Shown here one piece after another: positions 1 through 8,980 of a DNA stretch of 30,105 nucleotides. The notes under the pieces were generated by a model that was given only the letters and a program-made list of their open reading frames with translations, had not been told where the DNA came from and made no database searches. This stretch comes from DTLC01 sp964555645 (GTDB lineage: Bacteria > Verrucomicrobiota > Verrucomicrobiia > Limisphaerales > DTLC01): contig CAZKTA010000027.1 of assembly GCA_964555645.1 (NCBI GenBank), forward strand, positions 1 to 30,105, in the 5' to 3' direction. The translations under genes were made by a program, and so were the position numbers. The stretch's first letter is position 1; each line of letters starts with the position of its first letter.

Positions 1-2
1 CA

Positions 3-74
3 GACGCATTCCGCCGCGCCCTTGATCAATATCGCACCGCAATTCGCCATGTGTATATAAAAGTTTTCGGATAG
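3..74 (+). CDS. Possible C-terminal end of a gene cut by the left edge
   Basis: One plus-strand frame is open from the window edge to a TAG at 72-74 and reads as a charged, helix-like tail (DAFRRALDQYRTAIRHVYIK...). It has the look of a real protein C-terminus, but 23 residues are too few to assign a family, and the other two frames also run a short way. It could equally be chance. No function is proposed. Confidence 0.22.
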   Translation, partial: DAFRRALDQYRTAIRHVYIKVFG

Positions 75-392
75 TGACAATCCAACTGTAAGTGCAAACC
101 CAAAACGCCCCACATTTCATGGTTTCGGGGGTAGCGAATAGAGTCTAACACGTTCACGCCGTGAAGTGCCTATTTTACTAATTTTAGGAGTTAGACGCTC
201 TCAAAGTCAGGCTTTTGACTGCAAGGCATTGCAAGTTTGAAACTTGTCGCTGCAGGAGTAAACTGCAGAACAGTAGGGGCTATGCTCTCGCAAGTGCTTT
301 TACAGAAAAATCTAGCCGAACCACTGAATTTAGCTTATCCGGCTCGGAATCAAGACATTCCACCGCACTTTCAACAAGCCTCGGTTTATCAG
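75..392. other. Intergenic region with three small inverted repeats
   Basis: No convincing gene is visible here. Three short inverted repeats lie close together: AGTCA/TGACT (205-209 and 216-220), the near-perfect palindrome CAAGTTTGAAACTTG (232-246), and CTGCAG/CTGCAG (250-255 and 263-268). They sit 125-190 bases beyond the stop of the minus-strand CmcI-like gene, so they could be 3' end or termination structures for that transcript. None has a strong T-tract. Confidence 0.3.
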
Positions 393-1106
393 TCATTGAC
401 GTCTCAAATATCCATTTGGGTTAAATGTCACGAGATACTTTTCCCGTGTTTTGTCGATCTTAAACTCACTCGTCGTGCGCAAAAACTCTTCCACAGCTTC
501 CATCGGTCCCGGGCCGTGAAGAGGGAAAACCGGGTGGCCGTTGACGTTTGTGTCCTCTACGATAAGGTAATTGCCCGGGGTGACGAGTTGTCCGTAAATG
601 TTCAGCTCTCGGAGTACGTGAGGCGCCGAATGATCCGAATCCAAAATAACCATTATAGAAGAATCCCTAGGTATTCGCTTTTTTACCTCTGTGAGTACCT
701 CGCTAGTCACAGATGAGCCAGTAAGATACTCAATCCGTGGATGCTGCGGTCTGTTTGGGTGAGCAATCACGTCAATCGTTATTACTCGCCCTTTTCCAAG
801 TAGATCCATTATACAAGCCAAAAAGTAAGCACTACCACCATAGCCGGTGCCACATTCAATAACGATATCTGGCTTAGTTTCGAACAGAATCTCTTGGTAA
901 ACCCACAAATCAAACGGAAGCTTACCCACTTTTACCCCTAACCAGTTGGTATCTGTCCAAGTTTTACCTTCATCGCCTAGATCATAAATGAGCTTGTGAA
1001 ACTGATCTGCGATCGTCCCACGCAACGCCTCGTTGTAATGATATTTGGGCGCTAACAAGCGCAGTACCCGATGCACTGAACTTTTTACTCTTAATTTTAA
1101 GTTCAT
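393..1106 (-). CDS. CmcI-like SAM-dependent methyltransferase / cephalosporin hydroxylase family protein
   Basis: The 237-residue product has a class I SAM-binding core. Motif I is VIECGTGYGGSAYFLA (about residues 82-97), followed by the acidic strand end GRVITIDV and a metal-site-like segment VILDSDHSAPHVLREL (about 152-167), then LIVEDTNVNGHP. This order matches the CmcI / rhamnosyl O-methyltransferase family (PF04989). Members are often found in polysaccharide and glycolipid loci, where they methylate sugar hydroxyls; the name 'cephalosporin hydroxylase' is historical and a hydroxylase role is not implied. The ATG start at 1104-1106 fits the family length. It is the last gene of a minus-strand glycan block, 144 bases after the preceding glycosyltransferase-like gene. 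Sugar O-methylation is an inference from context. Confidence 0.8.
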   Translation of the reverse strand: MNLKLRVKSSVHRVLRLLAPKYHYNEALRGTIADQFHKLIYDLGDEGKTWTDTNWLGVKVGKLPFDLWVYQEILFETKPDIVIECGTGYGGSAYFLACIMDLLGKGRVITIDVIAHPNRPQHPRIEYLTGSSVTSEVLTEVKKRIPRDSSIMVILDSDHSAPHVLRELNIYGQLVTPGNYLIVEDTNVNGHPVFPLHGPGPMEAVEEFLRTTSEFKIDKTREKYLVTFNPNGYLRRQ

Positions 1107-1250
1107 GTGACCATCCTGTTTCTCATTTCTGGCTTATGAGAACCTGCAAGATCCGGCAATGTATATCCGCTAAGCTGAGGCGTCGATCAAGAATAGTAAT
1201 AAAACCGGCAAACCCAACATCAAGACCTCAACCGCGTCAACTTTCTCACA

Positions 1251-2147
1251 TTAAAGGCTGCGTTGCTGCGTTTGAGATTGAATCCTTTTGACCTCGCAAA
1301 GTTTTTCCCACTCGACGCCCGGCGCAATGTATTTGCTTTCCATGTGGGTTGCAAGAGTTGGCTCAGGTGCCCAAAGCGTGCGACGTTTCCCCAAAAGGAT
1401 GTACCGCCAACCGTACCACCAGGCCAATAAATACGATGCAGGCACAAATTTGCCGTCGCCAAAACTGCGGATAAACGACCATGCACTTAACACACGGGTC
1501 TTTGTCAGTGCCAGCCACATGCCCAAGTCCGAATTTTTGCGGCTGTATGTCCGCAGCACATGTGCGGTTTCGGCCAGTACATCCCTGCGTGTCATGAATG
1601 TTAGGCAGCTAGATACTACTTGTCGCCAGCGTAGTCCGTCCTCGGTAACTGCCAGTCCATGCACCCTGTGGATATACCGCGTGTGATAATCCGGGTGGTC
1701 ATAAAGCGTTAGGAAATCGGCGTCGCGATGGCGTTTCATAAATGTCACCCCGCGCTCAAGAGCACCTGGCAAGTAAAGATAGTCGTCCTCGGCAAAATAA
1801 ACCAGGTCGGCCACTTCTTGATTCAGCAGTACTTCAATTTGGCGGCTGAATGTTGCTGCATTTCCAATCCCAGGTAACTGGATAAATTCAGGTGTGCATT
1901 CGGCCAGGAGCGATTCAACCGTTTCTTGGTACATTAGCGGGCAATTGTCTAGTAATACCCAAAGTTTGACATGCAAACTGCCTTTCGCCTCCTTAAAAGT
2001 CAGCAGACTGAGCCGTACCAATTCGAGCTTGTTGGTAAACCCAAAAATCGGCGTACCGGAGACCAGCGGGTAAATCCTCAAGCACACCGCCAAGTCGTAC
2101 GCGTTGCCTTCAGAAGGCGCACGTAATGTAGATGTGGTTAAGTTCAT
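1251..2147 (-). CDS. Glycosyltransferase-like protein (GT-A type)
   Basis: The 298-residue product has no signal peptide or clear membrane anchor. The middle contains VYFAEDDYLYLPGALERG (about residues 115-132), where EDD followed by an aromatic and a proline resembles the metal- and nucleotide-sugar-binding acidic motif of GT-A fold enzymes. The preceding segment (KLWVLLDNCP ... LPGIGNAATFSRQIEVLL) fits a nucleotide-binding half. The ATG overlaps the stop of the upstream GT2 gene by four bases (ATGA at 2144-2147), so the two are very probably translationally coupled. The neighbours point to surface polysaccharide assembly. The donor and acceptor cannot be read from the sequence, and the family assignment is weaker than for the two GT2 neighbours. 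Confidence 0.65.
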   Translation of the reverse strand: MNLTTSTLRAPSEGNAYDLAVCLRIYPLVSGTPIFGFTNKLELVRLSLLTFKEAKGSLHVKLWVLLDNCPLMYQETVESLLAECTPEFIQLPGIGNAATFSRQIEVLLNQEVADLVYFAEDDYLYLPGALERGVTFMKRHRDADFLTLYDHPDYHTRYIHRVHGLAVTEDGLRWRQVVSSCLTFMTRRDVLAETAHVLRTYSRKNSDLGMWLALTKTRVLSAWSFIRSFGDGKFVPASYLLAWWYGWRYILLGKRRTLWAPEPTLATHMESKYIAPGVEWEKLCEVKRIQSQTQQRSL

Positions 2148-3235
2148 TGTTGACTTATTGGTGAGGCATCAATTTTGGGCAGTCCAAATCTGAACAAGCG
2201 CTTGATTTCAAACCATCGGTTAGGACGCAATCTCAAAAACCTGAGCATCCAAAAATCCCCTCGCTTTCGCAAGCTGGCCAAGCGCTTGCGTTCAGTAAGA
2301 ACGTGCCAGCGTAGTCGCCAGCAATCTACGAGTGCATCCCAACAAACTCTGCGGAAATAACTCAATCGACGCAGCGCAACTGCAATTATCACGCTTTCCA
2401 CAACAATCAACGCAAGTTGCATAGGCACAAGCACCAGCAACAGATGCTGCGCATTTTTCAGTAGCGTCAGCAATGCGTTGCGATTCGTAAGGAATCGTTT
2501 TTGTTCTGTGGTGCGAAACTCAGTCGGTTTCTCACCTCCAGCAGGGTTAACAATAGCCGCTCCCCGATGATGCACACGCGCATCTGGTACGGCAACAACC
2601 CGCCCGCCAGTAACCCATACACGCCACGATAAGTCAGCGTCTTCCGAGTACATGAAAAACTCCGGATCAAATCCACCGATTCGGAAGAACAAATCGCGCT
2701 CGATTATTAATGAGCAGCCCCCGGCGATAAAAACCTCTCGCGTATTTTTTACCGGTCTGGATGGACTCGGCAGCCCGAAAAGGTCGAATCCGAAAAAACC
2801 CATGTCCTGATACGAATCATCGTGGTAGTTAAGAACTAGCGGCGTAGCAGCAGCCGCCTTAGCGGCCTGCATTCCCGTAACCAGCAGCTCGACGCAATCC
2901 GGTTCAAGCCAAGTGTCTTGGTTTAGAAAAAACAAGTATCGGCCACGGGCTACCTTGGCCCCGACGTTGTTTCCTGCGCTGAAACCAAGGTTTTGGTCAT
3001 TAGCGACAATGCAAGCGGCGGGGAAATCGGCAAGCAACTGCCTTGCAATTGGCACCGAGTGGTCAGACGAGCAGTTGTCCACGAACACTGTCTCGATTTT
3101 GTCGGAAAAGGTCTGTGTCTTGATCGAACTGAAACACCTCGGCAGCCACTGTGCACCATTCCAGTTAAGGACAATGATGCTAACAAGTGGCTCGAACTCG
3201 CTGCGACCAAACCGTTCCACATTCGGTGCATTCAT
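2144..3235 (-). CDS. Family 2 glycosyltransferase, rhamnosyltransferase (WbbL)-like
   Basis: The 363-residue product starts with a typical GT2 nucleotide-sugar fold: VSIIVLNWNGAQWLPRCF (about residues 19-36), VDNCSSDHS, then FLNQDTWLEPD as the DxD-like metal site (about 104-114). The acceptor-side motif GGFDPEFFMYSEDADLSWRV (about 190-209) and the HHRGAA segment are characteristic of WbbL/rhamnosyltransferase-type GT2 enzymes. A hydrophobic stretch near residues 265-290 could anchor it to the inner membrane. It probably adds a sugar to a lipid-linked glycan on the cytoplasmic side; rhamnose as donor is only suggested by family resemblance. The stop overlaps the next gene's ATG. The ATG at 3233-3235 is preceded by no strong ribosome binding site. 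Confidence 0.88.
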   Translation of the reverse strand: MNAPNVERFGRSEFEPLVSIIVLNWNGAQWLPRCFSSIKTQTFSDKIETVFVDNCSSDHSVPIARQLLADFPAACIVANDQNLGFSAGNNVGAKVARGRYLFFLNQDTWLEPDCVELLVTGMQAAKAAAATPLVLNYHDDSYQDMGFFGFDLFGLPSPSRPVKNTREVFIAGGCSLIIERDLFFRIGGFDPEFFMYSEDADLSWRVWVTGGRVVAVPDARVHHRGAAIVNPAGGEKPTEFRTTEQKRFLTNRNALLTLLKNAQHLLLVLVPMQLALIVVESVIIAVALRRLSYFRRVCWDALVDCWRLRWHVLTERKRLASLRKRGDFWMLRFLRLRPNRWFEIKRLFRFGLPKIDASPISQQ

Positions 3236-3349
3236 TTAGTACTTGGCCTTATTATACACGCGAGTAAGTGCAACGAGCCTGATACCGAAGTGCCAAGCTT
3301 ATCGAAAAGTGACCCACGCTACGGATTGTCTGAACGGTGATCAACGGCC

Positions 3350-4369
3350 TCATCGCGGTTTTTGCTTAGGCTGAAGTTCGGCGATCAACTTCCGGTGATG
3401 CCGATGCCGTTTATACGTCCAAACGCCCCATGCGTTACCGAGCACTGTTGCCGGGCAGGCTAACATATGCCATAGCCATCGCCAGTCCCGGTCGTGTATC
3501 CAGCCGCGTATTGCGTGCCAGGCTGGGCCGACGACGCTCACACAATACAACGCAGCCAACCACAACGGCACAGTCGGTTTTTCCTTCATCCAGTTGAGGG
3601 GCATTTCCTCTTGTACACGCAGGAAATGTACTGTTGCACGACGCCGTTTCTGTACGAACCCCAAAAGCGTTTGTACATAGTAATGGTGTACGCCGCGCCC
3701 ACGAATCCTGAGCCATTGCCGCTTGCCTGCGCGCATCAAGCGTAATGCAGCGTGTGTGTCCTGAAAATGCGCATTCGCACCTACAGCCTCAAGGTCAGTC
3801 CGCCTGAATACGAACCCGTTTGCACCCAGCGGATACGAAAACGAGTCTCCAGGCAGTTCCCAGCATTCAATCTCGCCATCCTGCCACACAAGCACTGGCT
3901 TGCGGCTCATGAGCCAACAAATCGGGTCGCTTATGTGCAGCAAGTGAGTCAGATATACGCAAAACGAGCTCATCCGAGGTGAAGGCGGATAGTATGCCTC
4001 TACCCCTAGTGCCTGTGGATGCGCAGCCAAAGCTTTCACGGCAAGCTCGATGTAATCCGAGTGCGTGATTTCGTTGTCTGCGTCAATAAACACAATGTAC
4101 TCGCCTGTGGCATGCCGAAGAGCAAGGCGTTTGCCTTCTTCCATGTTTTTGCCATTATCGTCGAGTACAACAGCGCCGTAGCTGCGTGCAATTTCACGCG
4201 TGCGATCTGTTGAGTGTGCATCAGCCAAAACGATCTCGTAACGGTCGCGCGGGTACGTTTGCCGGACAATTGAACTTAGGCACAGCTCCAACACAGGTTC
4301 AACGTTAAGGGTCGGGATAATGAAGCTGATCTTTGGCAGCGTCTTTACTTTGTCCGATTCCAGTTGCAC
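3350..4369 (-). CDS. Family 2 glycosyltransferase
   Basis: The 339-residue product begins with ISFIIPTLNVEPVLELCLSS, followed by YEIVLADAHSTDRTREIA and the metal-binding segment EYIVFIDADNEI (about residues 90-101), all standard for GT2 enzymes such as EpsO/WcaA-type transferases. The C-terminal part has a hydrophobic segment (PLWLAALYCVSVVGPAW, about 265-281) that may associate with the membrane. The frame opens with a GTG at 4367-4369 and no in-frame ATG lies nearby, so the start is probable but not certain. It is the second glycosyltransferase of the minus-strand block, separated from the next gene by 114 bases and from the upstream methyltransferase by 76. A role in surface polysaccharide assembly is inferred from family and context. 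Confidence 0.87.
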   Translation of the reverse strand: MQLESDKVKTLPKISFIIPTLNVEPVLELCLSSIVRQTYPRDRYEIVLADAHSTDRTREIARSYGAVVLDDNGKNMEEGKRLALRHATGEYIVFIDADNEITHSDYIELAVKALAAHPQALGVEAYYPPSPRMSSFCVYLTHLLHISDPICWLMSRKPVLVWQDGEIECWELPGDSFSYPLGANGFVFRRTDLEAVGANAHFQDTHAALRLMRAGKRQWLRIRGRGVHHYYVQTLLGFVQKRRRATVHFLRVQEEMPLNWMKEKPTVPLWLAALYCVSVVGPAWHAIRGWIHDRDWRWLWHMLACPATVLGNAWGVWTYKRHRHHRKLIAELQPKQKPR

Positions 4370-4445
4370 GAGGCAAGTTTAACGAAAGCATGTCGCTGAC
4401 TCAAACCTGTCCACTTTCGCATTACTAGACACGTGAAAAATAGGC

Positions 4446-5181
4446 CTATTTCGCAGGTTTCCGCGCCCGAATGAGCATATAGTGACCGCGGTTAATGAGC
4501 TGGCTCAGCCAGTCCGGCAACGGCAAAATGCTGATTGACCGAACGTCCACCTCAAACCCGGCCCATTCAAACAGCTCGCGGGCTTGCCGAACCGTTAGGA
4601 CGCGGACATGACCCGAGACACCTGAAAACGCTGGATGCTCAATCGGCAACGGTTCTTGGGTCGTCTCGTCGTAGTGGAGCCCAAGAGGGTTACCAAGGTA
4701 CCGTCCGCATGTCCTCATCAAAGAGAACGGCGTATAGCCAAGGCACAACGCTATGCAGTTCAATAAACTGCACAAATTCTCAGTGGTGATCACAGCGGTG
4801 CCCCCGCGTTTAAGCACGCGGTAGGTTTCTTCGACAAACAAGTGTGTTATGGAGATGTTCAATCACCTGTGACGAAGATACGACATCGAATCGGTTGGAC
4901 TCGAATGGCCAGCGCCCGTTCAGGTCGAAGTCGTAAACCTTTATGCCGCGCTGCTGTGCCTTGGCTCGCAACTCTGGTGCGGCTTCTACACCGCAAAACT
5001 CGCGTGGCATCTTACCAAGATAACGCAACAACAGGCTACCGTCGCCACACCCTACATCCAAAAGGCTCTCAGGTCCAAGCTCTGCCACAGTCCGCCCCGC
5101 CCAGTCATCGCACCGTTCCATTCCCAAGTCTCGATGCGGTGCAAAAGTTCTCTGCATTCGCCTGATAAAAAATTGCACCAT
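4446..5181 (-). pseudogene. Class I SAM-dependent methyltransferase, interrupted by a frameshift
   Basis: Two minus-strand frames together make one methyltransferase. The 5' part (from the ATG at 5179-5181) carries motif I, SLLDVGCGDGSLLLRY, then NRFDVVSSSQVIEHLHNT. The matching continuation, LFVEETYRVLKRGGTAVITT, is in another frame running to 4446. The switch falls at about 4838-4848. Compared with the usual spacing in UbiE/Methyltransf_11 proteins about one residue is missing at the joint, which fits loss of two bases (or one extra base). Read through, the protein would be about 245 residues. The family methylates small molecules or sugars; here it would belong to the glycan block. As written the gene gives only a 123-residue fragment holding the SAM loop. 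A sequence or assembly error is the main alternative. Confidence 0.8.
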
Positions 5182-5395
5182 TGCTTTTAAGTTGGCAGGT
5201 TTTTTAGCAGCAAAAGAGCCTGCCTACAAGCCAGGATTGTGCGTCAGCAACTCCCCTATGACGCGAGGTGAATCGCGAAATGTATGCTATGGGGAAATAC
5301 ACGCAAAGCACCGCAGATGCTTGGTATTGTAAAGAGTGCTACTCGAGAACTCACGCTGTACTTGCCCCTTTGGTTTGGTTTGATAGCTTAGGTTT

Positions 5396-6961
5396 ATGAT
5401 CAAAGCACCAGTTAAAGTGCTGCTGAAAAGCCTGGTTGCACTGGTAGTTCTGTTGTTCGTTTTCCTGCTTTTCGAGCATGTGCGCGGCCGAGTGTCACTT
5501 GCAAGTTACAAACGCAACTTACGCGCCAAGGGCGAGAAGTTGACCTTAAACGAGTTACGCACAGTAGGACCTGAGTGCCAAAACAGTGCAACTGAAGTTT
5601 TCAAAGTTGTCGAGCAACTCCAAGATGGCACTGTTCTACCCCATAACTACCCACCAATCATGAGAATGATGCCCTCAGGTCGCGCAATCGTCGGATTCCG
5701 TGAACCTGAGTGGATCGACAATTGCACATATCGGAACGGTGAGTGGGTGGAACAAAAGGTTACCAATCACTGGGAGCAAATGGCAGTGGATTTGCAAACC
5801 AACGCAACTGTTCTGGCTCAAATTCGACTCGCATTACAAAAGCCTTTCTTCAACAGCCAGCTCTGTTATTCAAACATCCACGAATTAAGCGTTGCCAACA
5901 GAGTTGCTGCAAAGCACGCGGCCCGATGGCTCAGTGCGGCGACTCTCTTGGCATTGCACGAAGGGCGCTTAAACGAAGCCGCCGACAATTTGGTCGCTCT
6001 GGTCAATTTGTCAAAGTTGTTGGCTGATGAGGGGCTAGTTATAAGTGAACTGGTGCGATTTGCGATTGCCGGGATCGCGCGTGCCGTTAGTTGGGAAGCC
6101 TTGCAAGCTGAAGGATGGTCGGATGCGGATTTAGCGCGTGTTCAGGAGACGTGGCAAACTGAAAATTTCTTGGCGTCAATGGCGCGGGGTTTTGAAGGCG
6201 AACGCATTTATGGCCAGCGCAAATTCGATCAGTTTAGGCATTCAAACGATGAAGTGGTCGAGTTGCTTTCCTTCCAAGACGCGTTTGGCGGTGGGATCAA
6301 ATCGATGGTATTCGGTGAACCGTTTGAAAAGCTTGTAAAGCCCCCGTGGTGGCGTCGTACGAGGCCGGCGCTGGTTGTTTACAGTTTGATTTGGCGGTTT
6401 GCATGGTTGGATCAAAACGAACGGCGGTATCTCGAACAGATGCAACGGTTGATAGAGGCAACACGCACTGCAGCTACCGACAAATCACGCGTCCACATTC
6501 AAGCTGCCCTGGCGCAGCTTGATACCGAAACCACCAACAAAAACTTTTACCATAAATTGCGGTACGCAGATCCGGAATCAATAACGATAATTTCACATTC
6601 ACTGAGGCCGGCAATTCGGGTTGAGACAGAGCGCAGTCTGGTAGTCTGCGCGATTGCGTTAAAACGTTACAAACTACGGTACGGCAAACTACCCGAGTCG
6701 CTGGAGGCGCTTGTGCCCGAACTGCTGCCAGCGATTCCAGTTGATTGCATGGACGGCAAACCGGTCAAGTACAGGCTCAAGGCTGATGGTGGTTTCCTGC
6801 TTTACTCGGTCGGCGAAGACGGCGCTGATCACGGGGGTGATACGACACCTTTGCCGGGCAAAAAACAATCGCGCAGGCTTTGGGACAGACGCGATCTCGT
6901 TTGGCCTGCACCCGCGCAACCCGATGAGGTGGAGACATACAGAAATGAAGCTGTAAACTAG
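5396..6961 (+). CDS. Membrane-anchored protein of unknown function with pseudopilin-like C-terminal domain
   Basis: The 521-residue product has one N-terminal membrane segment (about residues 8-26, LKSLVALVVLLFVFLLF) and a long, mostly helical periplasmic body rich in alanine, glutamate and leucine. The C-terminus (about 405-480) includes VVCAIALKRYKLRYGKLPES, then GKPVKYRLKADGGFLLYSVG and EDGADHGG. This resembles the globular part of type II secretion major pseudopilins (RYK..YG.yP..L..L, YS.G.DG..GG), without the N-terminal methylation helix. Similar proteins are common in Planctomycetes and Verrucomicrobia and have no established role. The ATG follows a 214-base divergent spacer and there is no operon partner on this strand. 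The assignment of the tail is by motif only. Confidence 0.75.
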   Translation: MIKAPVKVLLKSLVALVVLLFVFLLFEHVRGRVSLASYKRNLRAKGEKLTLNELRTVGPECQNSATEVFKVVEQLQDGTVLPHNYPPIMRMMPSGRAIVGFREPEWIDNCTYRNGEWVEQKVTNHWEQMAVDLQTNATVLAQIRLALQKPFFNSQLCYSNIHELSVANRVAAKHAARWLSAATLLALHEGRLNEAADNLVALVNLSKLLADEGLVISELVRFAIAGIARAVSWEALQAEGWSDADLARVQETWQTENFLASMARGFEGERIYGQRKFDQFRHSNDEVVELLSFQDAFGGGIKSMVFGEPFEKLVKPPWWRRTRPALVVYSLIWRFAWLDQNERRYLEQMQRLIEATRTAATDKSRVHIQAALAQLDTETTNKNFYHKLRYADPESITIISHSLRPAIRVETERSLVVCAIALKRYKLRYGKLPESLEALVPELLPAIPVDCMDGKPVKYRLKADGGFLLYSVGEDGADHGGDTTPLPGKKQSRRLWDRRDLVWPAPAQPDEVETYRNEAVN

Positions 6962-7090
6962 CCGGTATTCCGCCGCCGGAGACGCAGCCGAGACTTATAC
7001 CCCTACTCTGTAACCGTGCAATCTTTCCTGTTGCCGAAACATGCCAAAAGCCTTGTGCGGTTGTTGTGAAGAGATTCGCTCAAGCCCATC

Positions 7091-8959
7091 TTAAGGCAGG
7101 CGATTCTTAATTGCGTACAGGACGTCTGCGATTGCTTCGGATTTGGGTTTAGCGCCGAGGTTGCCTTTGCCGTGAACACGGACTGAGACGGCGCCGGCCT
7201 GCATATCCCTTGGACCAACTACAAGCATAGTGTGGACCCGGTCGGTTTCTGCGTCGGCGATTTTGGCTCTGATTGGTGCGGGGGTAAAATCGGTGCTTAC
7301 GCGCACAAAGTTTGCGCGCAGCTCGTTAACGATTTGTTGTGCGTAACCGACAAGGTCGGCGTTGTCGTTGAGGGTGAGCACGCGGACCTGCTCCGGCGCA
7401 AGCCATAACGGAAAATTGCCGGCATAATGTTCGATTAGAAATCCTATGAACCGTTCATGTGTGCCAAGCGGCGCGCGGTGGATACACAGCGGTGTTTTCA
7501 TTGTGTTATCGCGGTCGCGGTATTCAAGCCCGAAGCGCTTGGGCCCGACAAAATCAACCTGGTTGGTTGCAAGCGTGAATTCGCGGCCGATGACACTCCA
7601 AATTTCGACATCAATTTTCGGGCCGTAAAACGCGGCTTCATCGGGTACCTCGATGTAGTTAATTCCCGAATCTTTGAGTACCTGCCTGACCATGTCTTCG
7701 GTCTTTTTCCATAGCTCGGGTTCGCCGACGTATTTTTGGCCGAGCTTGGCTGGGTCGTGTGTGCTGAAGCGCATGATGTATTTCTCGATGCCGAAGATTT
7801 TGAAGTATTTGAGGTACATCTGGTTGACGGCGTTGAACTCTTCAGCAAACTGCTCTGGGCTACAATATATGTGTGCGTCGTTCATATTGAGCGAACGCAC
7901 GCGCATCAGGCCGAAAAGTTCGCCCGACTGTTCGTATCTGTAACATGTGCCGTACTCAGCAAGGCGCAACGGCAGATCACGGTAACTGCGCGGTTGCGCA
8001 GCAAAGATCCGGTGATGATGCGGGCAGTTCATGGCTTTAAGGTAGTAGCGCTCCATGCTATTGGGAGCGGATGCGCTGTGGTGTGCTCTACCATTTTCAT
8101 CTTCCCGCAATTCCATCGCTGGGAACATGCTGTCGGCGTAATATGGCAGGTGGCCAGAGGTGAGGTACATTTTTTCCTTGGCAACATGCGGTGTTTTGAC
8201 GCGGACATAACCGGCCATAAACTCGGTTTCCTTGGCTAGCTTTTCGAGTTCTTCGCAAATCACCGTCCCCTTGGGTAACCACATTGGCATTCCTGGGCCG
8301 ACGTACTCGGGGTCAATGACATACAGGCCCATTTCCTGCCCCAGCTTGCGGTGATCGCGCCGCTTGGCTTCCTCGAGCATGGCGAAGTACTCGTCAAGCT
8401 CTTTCTTAGTCCTGAATGCGACGCCATAGACGCGCTGGAGCTGCGGGTTACGCTCGTCGCCTTTGTAGTAAGCGCTGGCAACGCTTGTGAGCTTGAATGC
8501 ACCGATGTCGCCCGTGCGCTCGACGTGCGGTCCAGCACACAGGTCAATGAAATCGCCGCTTTTGTAATAAGTGATTGGCTCGGCTTCGGGGATGTCCTCG
8601 ATATTGCCAAGCTTAAACTTGCTGGGTTGCCCGGGCCGCTCGCTTAGTGCGCCGAGCCTACCACTTTGCGCGTCTTTGATTGCTTGGGCGCGTGTGACGG
8701 TGATTTTTTCGAACGGATAATTGGCTGCAATAATCTTTTGCATTTCGGCCTCGATCGCAGGAAAATCATCGGGGGTAATCCGATGATCAAGGTCGAGGTC
8801 GTAGTAGAACCCATTGTCTACTGCCGGGCCGGAGGCGAATTGTGCGTGCGGCCACAGTCTCAAGATAGCGTGCGCCATCACATGTGCAGCCGAGTGCCGG
8901 ATGTGCTCCAGTTCGGTCGCCTTCGCGTGTTCATCCAGAGTTTTGCGTTCAGATGCCAT
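7091..8959 (-). CDS. thrS: Threonine-tRNA ligase, without the N-terminal TGS domain
   Basis: This class II aminoacyl-tRNA synthetase charges tRNA-Thr. The N-terminal editing domain is visible (HSAAHVMAHA, then DFIDLCAGPHV), followed by the catalytic core with the zinc cysteine in KAMNCPHHHRIF, motif 2 CYRYEQSGELFGLMRVRS, motif 3 HRAPLGTHERFIGFLIEHY, and the C-terminal anticodon-binding domain. The best start is the ATG at 8957-8959, preceded by AAGAGA seven to twelve bases upstream; a GTG at 8996-8998 would add 13 unlikely residues. This gives 622 residues. The editing motif begins only about 17 residues from the start, so the TGS domain of the E. coli-type enzyme is absent. Short insertions (around SERPGQPSKFKL and MELREDENG) partly offset the length. 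The gene stands alone, with an elaborate leader region. Confidence 0.96.
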   Translation of the reverse strand: MASERKTLDEHAKATELEHIRHSAAHVMAHAILRLWPHAQFASGPAVDNGFYYDLDLDHRITPDDFPAIEAEMQKIIAANYPFEKITVTRAQAIKDAQSGRLGALSERPGQPSKFKLGNIEDIPEAEPITYYKSGDFIDLCAGPHVERTGDIGAFKLTSVASAYYKGDERNPQLQRVYGVAFRTKKELDEYFAMLEEAKRRDHRKLGQEMGLYVIDPEYVGPGMPMWLPKGTVICEELEKLAKETEFMAGYVRVKTPHVAKEKMYLTSGHLPYYADSMFPAMELREDENGRAHHSASAPNSMERYYLKAMNCPHHHRIFAAQPRSYRDLPLRLAEYGTCYRYEQSGELFGLMRVRSLNMNDAHIYCSPEQFAEEFNAVNQMYLKYFKIFGIEKYIMRFSTHDPAKLGQKYVGEPELWKKTEDMVRQVLKDSGINYIEVPDEAAFYGPKIDVEIWSVIGREFTLATNQVDFVGPKRFGLEYRDRDNTMKTPLCIHRAPLGTHERFIGFLIEHYAGNFPLWLAPEQVRVLTLNDNADLVGYAQQIVNELRANFVRVSTDFTPAPIRAKIADAETDRVHTMLVVGPRDMQAGAVSVRVHGKGNLGAKPKSEAIADVLYAIKNRLP

Positions 8960-8980
8960 ACATTCTCTTAATGGAGACAA

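Noticed and set aside
237..716. Plus-strand open frame of 159 codons
   Set aside because: It overlaps the well-supported CmcI-like gene on the other strand and shows no family features.
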